Origin: an uncultured Draconibacterium sp.
GTDB taxonomy: Bacteria; Bacteroidota; Bacteroidia; Bacteroidales; Prolixibacteraceae
NCBI RefSeq assembly: GCF_963675065.1
Contig: NZ_OY775906.1
Coordinates: forward strand, 3,140,001 to 3,204,000
DNA: 64,000 nucleotides
Reading direction: 5' to 3'
The notes beneath the pieces are model-generated. The model had not been told where the DNA came from, searched no databases, and saw nothing but the letters and a program-made list of their open reading frames with translations. The translations under genes were made by a program, and so were the position numbers. Position 1 is the stretch's first letter; each line of letters begins with the position of its first letter. Of the stretch, positions 19,364 to 27,175 are shown one piece after another.

Positions 19364-19615
19364 ATGGAAAAAAAGATAACATTTAACGAGCTGCGTAAAA
19401 TTAAAGACAGCTTGCCTGACGGTTCGATTAAACAAATAGCGCAAGAATTTGAATTAAAAGAAGAAACTGTCAGGAATTATTTCGGAGGCGCTAACTACAC
19501 AGATGGAAGAGCAGTGGGAATTCACATGGAGCCAGGACCAAACGGAGGAATTGTACTCTTGGATGATACGGCAATTTTGGAACGAGCGCAGCAATTAGCT
19601 AGTACAGCGGTTTAA
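19364..19615 (+). CDS. Small HTH-like conserved protein
   Basis: An 83-residue protein beginning MEKKITFNELRKIKDSLP. Residues ~18-40 (SIKQIAQEFELKEETVRNYFGG) read like a helix-turn-helix; the rest is a Gly-rich loop (EPGPNGG) and a C-terminal helix. Similar small proteins are conserved in Bacteroidota without known function. The gene stands alone between its own intrinsic terminator (19641) and a 261-bp AT-rich leader with several near-palindromic A/T stretches, which suggests a strongly expressed or regulated monocistronic transcript. Role as DNA-binding protein is a guess from the HTH-like spacing. Confidence 0.7.
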   Translation: MEKKITFNELRKIKDSLPDGSIKQIAQEFELKEETVRNYFGGANYTDGRAVGIHMEPGPNGGIVLLDDTAILERAQQLASTAV

Positions 19616-19640
19616 TAGAGAAAAAATAAAAATATTTAAG

Positions 19641-19672
19641 AAACTGTCCTATATTTATGGGGCAGTTTTTTT
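19641..19672 (+). terminator. Intrinsic terminator after the HTH-like gene
   Basis: A 9-bp stem AAACTGTCC / GGGCAGTTT (one G-U pair) around a ~10-nt loop, followed by a T run. Confidence 0.75.
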
Positions 19673-19700
19673 ATGTCAATTATATCTAAACCATTACCTA

Positions 19701-20495
19701 ATGAAGAAATTTACATTTTTTATTTCACTCGCTATCCTTAGCATCTTATTTAGTTCGTGCGAAGCCCCTTGGCAACCACTGTTTAATGGCGAAAACCTTG
19801 ATGGCTGGGAAACGTTTATCGGCACTCCTCTAACCGGGTTCGAAAACCTTCACGAACAGGCAACAACCGAGAGCGTTTTTAAAGTTGTTGATGTAGAAGG
19901 AGAAAAGCTTATTCACATTTCCGGAGAAGTAAATGGCTCGCTGGCTACTATCGACACTTTTGCAAACTACCACCTGGAACTGGTATTTAAATGGGGCGAC
20001 CAGGTTTACACAACCCGGAATAGCGGACTTTTGTACCACAGTTTTGGCGATTTTGGAGAAGCTATTGGCACATGGATGACCAACATAGAATGCCAGCTAA
20101 TGCACGAAAAGTTGGGAGACACTTACCTGATGAACAATACTTGTTGCGAAACTGAAGTCACTCAAACTGACGAAGGGTTTCAATTTTCAAAAGGCGGAGA
20201 ACTTACCCAGTTTGGAAAAGATTTTAATGGTCCGGGGATAAAAAAGGCCGTTGATGCTGAAAAACCGTTGGGCGAATGGAATACCGTTGAACTTTATAGC
20301 GTTGGCCGTACAACTGTTCATGTGGTTAACGGACAAGTGACCATGATAAATACCAACACCGGAATTAATGAGGATGGAGAAATAAAACCGCTGAGTTCAG
20401 GGAAAATCCAAATCCAGTCAGAAGGCGGTGATTTATTTGTAAAATCAGTTCGGATAAAACCAATTAAGGAAATTCCTGCCGAAATCCTTCAATAA
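19701..20495 (+). CDS. DUF1080 (3-keto-disaccharide hydrolase-like) lipoprotein
   Basis: A 264-residue secreted protein with signal sequence and lipobox (ILFSSC). The DUF1080 pattern is visible: WQPLFNGENLDGWETF near the start, NYHLELVFKWG, NSGLLYHSFG, the central GDTYLMNN, and WNTVELYSVGRTTVHVVNGQVTM, a jelly-roll fold similar to GH16/concanavalin lectins. Family members bind or cleave 3-keto-sugars or carbohydrates in several Bacteroidota PULs, but here there are no adjacent glycosidases. The gene sits downstream of the small HTH-like gene and is probably monocistronic, ending just before a hairpin terminator. Family clear, activity unknown. Confidence 0.85.
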   Translation: MKKFTFFISLAILSILFSSCEAPWQPLFNGENLDGWETFIGTPLTGFENLHEQATTESVFKVVDVEGEKLIHISGEVNGSLATIDTFANYHLELVFKWGDQVYTTRNSGLLYHSFGDFGEAIGTWMTNIECQLMHEKLGDTYLMNNTCCETEVTQTDEGFQFSKGGELTQFGKDFNGPGIKKAVDAEKPLGEWNTVELYSVGRTTVHVVNGQVTMINTNTGINEDGEIKPLSSGKIQIQSEGGDLFVKSVRIKPIKEIPAEILQ

Positions 20496-20506
20496 AAAAT
20501 ATACTT

Positions 20507-20541
20507 TATACCCGTTTGTTTCACAAACGGGTATATTTTTG
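20507..20541 (+). terminator. Hairpin terminator overlapping the uracil permease promoter
   Basis: A perfect 12-bp inverted repeat (20507-20518 and 20524-20535, core ATACCCGTTTG) with a 5-nt loop follows the DUF1080 stop by 11 bp and ends in a T-rich stretch. The right arm overlaps TATTTTTG (20534-20541), a TAnnTTTG -7 box for the downstream permease, so termination and initiation signals share bases. Confidence 0.75.
20534..20541 (+). promoter_or_regulatory. -7 element of the uracil permease promoter
   Basis: TATTTTTG matches TAnnTTTG and lies 27 bases before the ATG of the permease gene, on the right arm of the preceding terminator hairpin. Confidence 0.5.
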
Positions 20542-20568
20542 CGCAAATTTTAAACGAATACAAAAATC

Positions 20569-21774
20569 ATGAGTGGTAAATCTTTACATGAACAATTAAC
20601 CTTCAAAAACACCGTGTTGGGTGTGCAGTTTTTATTTGTTGCTTTTGGTGCAACAGTTTTGGTACCCCTTCTTGTGGGCATCGATCCGGCCGTTGCACTT
20701 TTTACTGCCGGAATTGGCACGCTGCTTTTTCATTTAATCACCAAAGGACAGGTACCTGTTTTTCTGGGTAGCAGCTTTGCCTTTATTGCACCAATTATTG
20801 AAGCAACAAAACTTTATGGCTGGCCCGGTACACTTTCAGGAATTATTGCTGTTGGTATAGTTTACGGAGTAGTTTCAGCACTGGTTAAACTACGCGGATT
20901 AACCTTTGTCGAGCGACTTTTCCCATCCGTTGTCGTTGGCCCTATCATCCTGTTAATTGGATTATCGCTGGCATCTACAGCTGTTGACATGGCAAAAACC
21001 GACTGGCTGATTGCTGTAGTTTCGCTAGTTACAGCCGTTACCGTAGTTATTTTCGGCAAAAAAATGATCAAACTGATTCCAATTTTCATTGCCATAATTG
21101 TTGGTTATATTCTTTCCATTATAATGGGAAAAGTAGATTTTACCCCAATTAAAGAAGCTGCGTGGATAGGTTTACCAGAGTTTACCACTCCTAAATTTAG
21201 CTGGCAAGCTATTTTGTATATGATACCGGTAGCCATTGCCCCAATTATTGAGCACGTGGGCGACATGTATGCCATTGGAGGTGTATGCAACAAAAACTTT
21301 ATTGAAAAACCAGGTTTGCACCGTACGCTGCTTGGCGATGGTATTGCCAGCGCACTGGCCGGATTTTTCGGAGGTGTACCTAACACCACTTACTCGGAAG
21401 TAACCGGAGCCATAACACTTACCAAGGTTACAAATCCATTCATTTTACGCATAGCGGCTATTACAGCAATTGTTTTTGCCTTTGTTGGAAAAATAAGTGG
21501 TTTCCTGAAAACCATTCCGCAGGCAGTGTTGGGCGGAATCATGCTTCTCCTTTTTGGAATGATTGCATCTATCGGGATTAAAACGTTGGTTGATTCAAAA
21601 ACCAACATGGATGAAACCCGTAACCAGGTTATTGTTTCAATTGTTCTTACCATTGGAATTGGTGGTGCCGTTATTTCATACGGAACCTTCTCGCTGGCCG
21701 GAATTGGCTTGGCCGCTGCAGTGGGTATTATTCTGAATTTGGTGTTACCGGCAACTAAAAAAGAAGGTTTATAA
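20569..21774 (+). CDS. uraA: Uracil/xanthine-type permease (NCS2 family)
   Basis: A 401-residue inner-membrane carrier of the NCS2 nucleobase family. It has about 14 hydrophobic segments including QFLFVAFGATVLVPLLVG at the start, FLGSSFAFIAPI (the substrate half-helix), EHVGDMYAIG (conserved acidic substrate-binding helix with Glu), and the PNTTYSEVTGAITLT motif. These transport uracil or xanthine with H+. The specific nucleobase is not visible; UraA is the best guess because of length and the NTTYSE motif. It is monocistronic between its own promoter and a bidirectional terminator. Confidence 0.85.
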   Translation: MSGKSLHEQLTFKNTVLGVQFLFVAFGATVLVPLLVGIDPAVALFTAGIGTLLFHLITKGQVPVFLGSSFAFIAPIIEATKLYGWPGTLSGIIAVGIVYGVVSALVKLRGLTFVERLFPSVVVGPIILLIGLSLASTAVDMAKTDWLIAVVSLVTAVTVVIFGKKMIKLIPIFIAIIVGYILSIIMGKVDFTPIKEAAWIGLPEFTTPKFSWQAILYMIPVAIAPIIEHVGDMYAIGGVCNKNFIEKPGLHRTLLGDGIASALAGFFGGVPNTTYSEVTGAITLTKVTNPFILRIAAITAIVFAFVGKISGFLKTIPQAVLGGIMLLLFGMIASIGIKTLVDSKTNMDETRNQVIVSIVLTIGIGGAVISYGTFSLAGIGLAAAVGIILNLVLPATKKEGL

Positions 21775-21805
21775 AAGCTCCGAGTGGAGAGTTGCTAGCT
21801 TCGAG

Positions 21806-21848
21806 AAAAAAAGGCTCTGATCTAATAAAAAGATCTGAGCCTTTTTTA
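21806..21848. terminator. Bidirectional terminator between the uracil permease and TIGR03915 genes
   Basis: An 11-bp stem (GGCTCTGATCT with AGATCTGAGCC, one mismatch) with A-run on the left and T-run on the right can terminate both converging genes. Confidence 0.8.
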
Positions 21849-21867
21849 TTTTCAACAGAGACTAAGA

Positions 21868-22641
21868 TTAATTCGCCTCCTGTTTTTCGGGCAGATAACG
21901 CCAAAAGCGCCGGGGCATGTGCTGACGTTGCAATTTTAAGTTTTTGCGCTCTTCAATAGTAATGTGTTTAAAGTACGAGCGCCATAGTTTTTGATAAAAA
22001 TCTTCGCCCTCATGCAACAACTCCTCTTTCACCTGACCGTTGTAAGCACTAAACTGCTTTTTTGTGAGCACCACTTCTTCCACTTTATCGTTCCCATACA
22101 AAATACCATAGTTGCGCCGCAAATCATAGATCAGCCAGCGCTGGTCGGTAAAACGTTTTTGGTAATGATTAATGATGAGCGGAATTACATCGTATCTGGG
22201 CTCGATACCGCAAAAATACATCCGGTCTTTGGTGCGCTGAAACCGAACAAACTGCATCATGCGCATGGCTTCCTTTTTTACCTTTTGCGAGGCCTGTGTG
22301 AGATGCAGCACGTCGGTATCGCCATAATCGGTTTCCAGGTTCAAATGCCCGCTAAACATGCGACGTAAAAAACGGTAAATCTTCATTTCTATGCCCAGCT
22401 CTTCCGACAGATAGGCATAAAACAACAACTGTTTGTTTTTTCCCGACAGGTGTTTCTGAATGCCTTTCCAAACCCGCTCTGCCTTTTTCGGGTTGGTTGC
22501 AACATCAATACTTTCAACAAAGAGGTAGCGCTGCTCGCCATAACGCGAACAAATATCAACCGGGAAATCTTTTCGGCTGTAACAATCGAAAACGCAGGTT
22601 AAAAAACCCTCAAAAGTATTATCGTAGGTGTATATTTTCAT
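21868..22641 (-). CDS. TIGR03915 family putative DNA metabolism protein (DUF4130)
   Basis: A 257-residue cytosolic protein starting MKIYTYDNTFEGFLTCVFDC, the family signature, with a C-terminal DUF4130-like part (MMQFVRFQRTKDRMYFCGIEPRYDV, HYQKRFTDQRWLIYDLRRNYG, LWRSYFKHI, MPRRFWRYLPE). TIGR03915 proteins occur next to TIGR03916 radical SAM enzymes, and together they are annotated as putative DNA repair; in some bacteria the DUF4130 part is fused to a uracil-DNA-glycosylase-like domain (known family observation). No reaction has been proved. It lies 77 bp downstream of the radical SAM gene on the same strand, and both face the S24 repressor. Confidence 0.85.
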   Translation of the reverse strand: MKIYTYDNTFEGFLTCVFDCYSRKDFPVDICSRYGEQRYLFVESIDVATNPKKAERVWKGIQKHLSGKNKQLLFYAYLSEELGIEMKIYRFLRRMFSGHLNLETDYGDTDVLHLTQASQKVKKEAMRMMQFVRFQRTKDRMYFCGIEPRYDVIPLIINHYQKRFTDQRWLIYDLRRNYGILYGNDKVEEVVLTKKQFSAYNGQVKEELLHEGEDFYQKLWRSYFKHITIEERKNLKLQRQHMPRRFWRYLPEKQEAN

Positions 22642-22644
22642 GAC

Positions 22645-22716
22645 TGGATTTTTGGATACTGGATTCTGGTTATTGGATACCGGATCTGGATACTGCGACT
22701 GTAAACTGCAAACTGC
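22645..22716. repeat. Degenerate short direct repeats between the TIGR03915 and TIGR03916 genes
   Basis: The 77-bp spacer holds several copies of GGATAC(T/C)GGA-like units followed by two copies of a TGCGACT motif around AAACTGCAAACTG. It looks like slippage-prone low-complexity DNA and no gene is visible. Confidence 0.5.
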
Positions 22717-22718
22717 GA

Positions 22719-24008
22719 CTAGTGTAACGTAGGCAGCACCGGCTTAAAATCGGTAAACAGTTTCAACTGAGTATCGAGCGATTTTTTGTATTTCGAGTTC
22801 ATTTCGCACAACAATTTGTGTTTTAGCCGATTGGGTTCCCACCCCATTCCCGGCGACGGTAGTTCGTTGCAGGTGATAAAGTATTTGGCACGTTTCATCA
22901 CTATTCCCAGTTTTTTAAGGTGTAATGAATTTAGCCGGCGGTGCTTACGCGCCAGAATAATTTTTTGTGCCGACTGTACCCCAACTCCGGGAATCCGAAG
23001 AATTATTTCGTAATCTGCGCGGTTAATATCCACAGGAAAAAGGTGCATATTTCGCAGTGCAAATCCCAGTTTCGGGTCGACATCAAGATCAAGGAAAGGC
23101 TGATCTTCATTTAGAATCTCCTCAGCCTTAAAATGATAAAAACGCATCAGCCAATCGCTCTGATACAGGCGATTTTCGCGCACCAACGGCGGCCGGTTAA
23201 TCGCCGGCAAACGCTCATCATAACTGTTCACCGGCAGGTAACCTGAAAAATATACGCGTTTCAGGTTTTGTTTTTTGTACAATCCCGACGACAGCAAAAT
23301 AATCTGCCGGTCGGTTTCGGGAGTAGCTCCAACAATCAATTGTGTACTTTGTCCGGCCGGAGCAAAACGAGGTGCTTTGCGGTACTTTTTACGTTCTTCC
23401 TTTGCCACAAGTATCGAATCGCGGATTTGCCCCATTGGCGTAACAATATCGGGATAGTTCTTTTCCGGCGCCAGCTTTTTCAGGTTGGGTTCTGTCGGGA
23501 TTTCCATGTTGACGCTTAGTCGGTCGGCCCAGATTCCGGCCTCATGAATCAACTCGCGGCTAGCTCCGGGAATCGCTTTCAAATGGATGTAGCCGTTGTA
23601 GTTCTCTTCATTGCGCAACTTTTTAGCCACCAACACCATTCGCTCCATGGTGTAATCCGGACTTTTTATCACACCCGAGCTCAAAAACAATCCTTCAATG
23701 TAGTTTCGGCGATAGAAACCAATGGTAAGATCCACAATTTCCTGTGCGGTAAAAGTTGCCCGCGGACGGTCGTTTGTACGTCGGTTAATACAGTAAGCAC
23801 AATCGTAAATACAATTGTTGGTCATCAGTATTTTAAACAGGCTCACACAGCGCCCGTCTTCGGTAAAACTATGGCAAATGCCGCATGCCACACCGCTGCC
23901 AATTCCTTTGCTGGTATTGGCACGGTTGCTTCCGCTCGACGCACACGACACATCATATTTTGCAGCGTCGGATAATATTTTCAGTTTTTCATGTACTGTT
24001 TCATTCAT
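22719..24008 (-). CDS. TIGR03916 family putative DNA modification/repair radical SAM protein
   Basis: A 429-residue radical SAM enzyme. The SAM-binding [4Fe-4S] cysteines Cys66, Cys70 and Cys73 lie in NNCIYDCAYCINRR. Three further cysteines just upstream (Cys42, Cys45, Cys54 in ACGICHSFTEDGRC) may hold another cluster. Near the C terminus RIPGVGVQSAQKIILARKHR is a helix-hairpin-helix, a DNA-binding element unusual for radical SAM enzymes. The partner TIGR03915 gene follows on the same strand, and a divergent S24-type repressor starts 235 bp upstream. The function is unknown; DNA lesion repair or modification is the family hypothesis. Confidence 0.88.
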   Translation of the reverse strand: MNETVHEKLKILSDAAKYDVSCASSGSNRANTSKGIGSGVACGICHSFTEDGRCVSLFKILMTNNCIYDCAYCINRRTNDRPRATFTAQEIVDLTIGFYRRNYIEGLFLSSGVIKSPDYTMERMVLVAKKLRNEENYNGYIHLKAIPGASRELIHEAGIWADRLSVNMEIPTEPNLKKLAPEKNYPDIVTPMGQIRDSILVAKEERKKYRKAPRFAPAGQSTQLIVGATPETDRQIILLSSGLYKKQNLKRVYFSGYLPVNSYDERLPAINRPPLVRENRLYQSDWLMRFYHFKAEEILNEDQPFLDLDVDPKLGFALRNMHLFPVDINRADYEIILRIPGVGVQSAQKIILARKHRRLNSLHLKKLGIVMKRAKYFITCNELPSPGMGWEPNRLKHKLLCEMNSKYKKSLDTQLKLFTDFKPVLPTLH

Positions 24009-24216
24009 GGTCTTTATCTCATATTGTTGTTTGTAGTCAAAAAAATCCCCGGCAGTTATACCAGGGATTAGGAACCTCAGTTCATTTTGGGTTTAAACAT
24101 TTAGGAACATTAAGGAAATATGTTGATCTAAAACAAATACATCATTTTGATATTTATATTATCATTTTTGTCGATAATAAATTAATCATTTCTTTTTAAA
24201 CTGCAAGAATATTTTT

Positions 24217-24224
24217 TACTTTTG
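24217..24224 (+). promoter_or_regulatory. -7 element of the S24 repressor promoter
   Basis: TACTTTTG matches TAnnTTTG and lies 19 bases before the ATG of the regulator gene. Confidence 0.45.
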
Positions 24225-24243
24225 AAGAAATAATTTTTTCCAC

Positions 24244-25044
24244 ATGAACTACTTTGGTAAGAATATCAAGCTGTTACGAAAAAGAAAAAAACGTACACAA
24301 AACGAGGTGGCTGCAGCGCTGGAGTTAAAACGAACTTCTGTAAATGCACTCGAAAATGAGATCAGCCAACCCACGGTTTCACACCTTCAGACTTTTTCGA
24401 AATATTTTGGGATCGCTATCGACACGCTGATTAATGTGGATTTGCAACAATTATCCGAAAGCCAGTTTGCCGATCTGCAAAACGGTTTTGATGTATTTAT
24501 ACGCGGCTCCAAATTGCGGGTAATTGCCACAACGGTTGATTCGAATAACAACGACAATATTGAGTTTGTAAACGAAAAAGCCAAAGCCGGTTATGTAAAT
24601 TGTTTTGCCGATCCGGAATACATCGGGAAGCTTCCGGTTTTTCAGCTACCGTTTCTATCCAAAGACAAAAAATACAGAGCTTTTACCATCGAAGGCGACT
24701 CCATGTTGCCCATCCCCGCCGGATCGATCGTAATTGGCGAATTCATTCAGGATTTTTTCAACATTAAAAGCAACGATGCCTATATTATTGTTACGCGCGA
24801 CGAAGGCATTGTTTTTAAAGTGGCGCATAATAATATTAAAACGGAACGGTCGCTGCACCTGGTTTCGCTGAATAAAACATTTGAACCGTACGATATACCA
24901 ATTGGCGATGTTACCGAAGTATGGAAATTTGTGTGCTATCTGAACACCAGCATCCCCGAACCCGAGTCGGACATTAGTGTGCTGATGAAACAAATGGACA
25001 ACATGCAACAAGCCATCAAAAAGCTCGGATCAAAAATTGGATAA
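24244..25044 (+). CDS. XRE-type repressor with S24 (LexA-like) peptidase domain
   Basis: A 266-residue two-domain regulator. Residues 1-60 are an XRE/cro-type helix-turn-helix (NIKLLRKRKKRTQNEVAAAL, then TSVNALENEISQPTVSHL). Residues ~112-240 form an S24 self-cleavage domain: probable cleavage site Ala115-Gly116 (KAKAGYVN), catalytic Ser153 (EGDSMLPIPAG) and Lys192 (IVFKVAH). The architecture matches repressors inactivated by RecA-stimulated autoproteolysis. A short coiled-coil-like tail follows (ISVLMKQMDNMQQAIKKL). The gene is divergent from the TIGR03916/TIGR03915 pair, which makes those genes its most plausible targets, but no operator was identified. Confidence 0.88.
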   Translation: MNYFGKNIKLLRKRKKRTQNEVAAALELKRTSVNALENEISQPTVSHLQTFSKYFGIAIDTLINVDLQQLSESQFADLQNGFDVFIRGSKLRVIATTVDSNNNDNIEFVNEKAKAGYVNCFADPEYIGKLPVFQLPFLSKDKKYRAFTIEGDSMLPIPAGSIVIGEFIQDFFNIKSNDAYIIVTRDEGIVFKVAHNNIKTERSLHLVSLNKTFEPYDIPIGDVTEVWKFVCYLNTSIPEPESDISVLMKQMDNMQQAIKKLGSKIG

Positions 25045-25102
25045 GACTAAAGAAACTACTCTCGTTTTCCTTTCGTAACTTTAAAAAGTTATACAACAGG
25101 AA

Positions 25103-26110
25103 ATGCAGGAAGCTTTATTCTATAGCAAAAATACAAACGGACAAGTTCAGTGTGAACTCTGCCCGTGGAACTGTATCTTATCCGACGGGCAAACCGGAAT
25201 TTGTAAAGTACGCACGAACCACAGCGGTATTTTAGTTACCGATGTGTATAATAAAGTTGCAGCGATCGGCTCAGATCCCATTGAGAAAAAACCGCTTTAC
25301 CATTTCCACCCCGGGAAAAACATTTTATCGGTTGGAGAAGTGGGTTGCAACTTGCATTGCAGCTTCTGCCAAAACCACCGCATTTCGCAATGCAAATCTT
25401 CTGAGTTCTCCGGCTTTCATAACATCAGTGCCAAAAAGATTGTAAAAGAAGCGCTGAAAACCTGGAATAACATCGGTATTGCCTACACCTACAACGAACC
25501 TATTACTTTTTATGAGTTTTTATTGGAGACGGCACAACTGGCTCATTCAGAAAAATTAAAAAATGTGGTAGTTTCCAACGGTTACATCAATAAGGAACCG
25601 TTACAACAACTGCTGCCTTTTATCGACGCCTTTAATATCGATCTGAAAGCTTTCTCGAACGACTTCTATAAAAAATACACCAAAGGGAAATTGCAACCTG
25701 TACTAAATACACTTAAACAAATTGCTGCAAGCCCTGCTCATCTTGAGGTTACCACGCTGGTTATTCCCGGGTTGAACGATGATCCCACTGAATTTAAAAA
25801 TATGATAAGCTGGATCGCCACAGAGTTAGGGAATGATGTTCCGCTGCACCTTTCGCGCTACTATCCACAATACAAGTTAAATGCGCCGGCCACGCCAATA
25901 GAAACATTAATTGAGTTGTACGATTTGGCCAAAACACAACTTCAACATGTTTACCTGGGAAATGTTAGCGACCAGAAACGATCAACTACGTATTGTATGA
26001 AATGTAGTGCAACGCTAATATCCAGAAACCACTACAATACTGAGATTACAACTCTTGATGCGGACGGAAAATGTAAAAAATGCGGGACTTTCGCTTCTGT
26101 AATTATTTAG
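25103..26110 (+). CDS. amrS: AmmeMemoRadiSam system radical SAM enzyme
   Basis: A 335-residue radical SAM protein of the AmrS type. Cys82, Cys86 and Cys89 (GCNLHCSFCQN) bind the SAM cluster. An N-terminal CxxC...C block (CELCPWNC, GICKVR) and a C-terminal CxxC...CxxC (CMKCS, CKKCG) are usual for the family and may hold a second metal site. GSDPIEKKPLYHFHPG is the family signature before the cluster. The AmmeMemoRadiSam system also contains AMMECR1 and Memo proteins; neither is present here, so it stands alone. It overlaps the convergent ppx gene by 8 bp. The substrate is unknown. Confidence 0.88.
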   Translation: MQEALFYSKNTNGQVQCELCPWNCILSDGQTGICKVRTNHSGILVTDVYNKVAAIGSDPIEKKPLYHFHPGKNILSVGEVGCNLHCSFCQNHRISQCKSSEFSGFHNISAKKIVKEALKTWNNIGIAYTYNEPITFYEFLLETAQLAHSEKLKNVVVSNGYINKEPLQQLLPFIDAFNIDLKAFSNDFYKKYTKGKLQPVLNTLKQIAASPAHLEVTTLVIPGLNDDPTEFKNMISWIATELGNDVPLHLSRYYPQYKLNAPATPIETLIELYDLAKTQLQHVYLGNVSDQKRSTTYCMKCSATLISRNHYNTEITTLDADGKCKKCGTFASVII

Positions 26111-27017
26111 CAAGCATTTCATAAAGCTCACCTTCGCGCAAGGCAAAATCAGTTTGTATGATCTCTTCAATTCCAATAGAAGAAATCAGTGTTTCAATCA
26201 GGATGACAGCCGGCACAATCAAATCTACACGCACATAATCCATTCCTTTCATTTGCAAACGTTCGTCGCGGGTTGATTGCAGCAATTTTTTATAAACGGC
26301 ATAGAATTCCTCCAGCGTAACGACCTGTGTTACCCGTTGTTTCTCGCCCGGATTTACCTCATCGATCATATCAGCAATCGTATCAAAAGCACCGGAGCAA
26401 CCAATTAAAGTAGCAACCTTCTTTTCTCTACAATTCTGAATTGCCGATTGATGTTCTTCAGCAAAAAACGTTTGAAGTTCTTTGATTTGTTCATCACTTA
26501 CCGGATCAGAAAGATCAAACGAATTAATGATTCGCGACATGCCGGTTGGCCGACTTTCTTTCCAAAGGATTGTATCTTCATGTGTTAATATCAGTTCGTT
26601 ACTACCACCTCCAATGTCAAGAATTACAGAAGGAAATTCAATTTCCCCGAAAGCCAGCAAAACACCCTTAAAAATAAGCTCTGCTTCGCGCTCTCCGGAA
26701 ATAACTTCAACAGAACAAGCACAAATCTTTTCAATTTCGGCTACAAATTCCGCCTTATTATCGGCTGTGCGCACCGCCGATGTCGCAAAAACTTTTATTT
26801 CATCAACACCAAAAGTGTCCATCACCTTTTTGTGCGAAATAAACGCTGCCTTCGTCCGCAAAGTAGCTTCATCACTAATTTGGTTATCCCTGATTTTTCC
26901 ATCGCCCAGTTTCACCATTTCCTTGCTTTGGTGCAAAAGCTTGTAATCTGCACCATTCATTTCGGCAATAAGCAGGTTGCAGGTGTTGGTTCCTAAATCG
27001 ATAACAGCAATGCGCAT
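26103..27017 (-). CDS. Ppx/GppA family phosphatase (exopolyphosphatase-like)
   Basis: Residues from ATG 27017 (304 aa) begin MRIAVIDLGTNTCNLLIAEM, the ASKHA-fold phosphate-binding loop of Ppx/GppA proteins, followed by VFATSAVRTADNK, EVISGEREAELIFKGV and VILDIGGGSNELIL (the second phosphate loop). Such enzymes hydrolyse polyphosphate or pppGpp. The short length with only the two ASKHA domains and no C-terminal HD domain is the compact class seen in Bacteroidota. A longer frame to 27095 is unlikely because it precedes the conserved start. It is convergent with amrS. Substrate (polyP or pppGpp) is not decidable. Confidence 0.88.
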   Translation of the reverse strand: MRIAVIDLGTNTCNLLIAEMNGADYKLLHQSKEMVKLGDGKIRDNQISDEATLRTKAAFISHKKVMDTFGVDEIKVFATSAVRTADNKAEFVAEIEKICACSVEVISGEREAELIFKGVLLAFGEIEFPSVILDIGGGSNELILTHEDTILWKESRPTGMSRIINSFDLSDPVSDEQIKELQTFFAEEHQSAIQNCREKKVATLIGCSGAFDTIADMIDEVNPGEKQRVTQVVTLEEFYAVYKKLLQSTRDERLQMKGMDYVRVDLIVPAVILIETLISSIGIEEIIQTDFALREGELYEMLAK

Positions 27018-27175
27018 AAAATAATTTTGAGATGTTGAATGGCGACAAATTAAGACACCTTTGTTATAATATCCAAAGCTTTCTTCGTATTTCATGCGGG
27101 CTCCCCCAACAATGATCTGCTTCAGCTATTTTTTAGTTCTGGCCGATTGTTTTAATTTGCACTAACAATTAAAGT

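Noticed and set aside
22645..22716. Candidate tandem-repeat regulatory region between TIGR03915 and TIGR03916
   Set aside because: Degenerate and low-complexity; reads as slippage DNA with no evidence of regulatory role.
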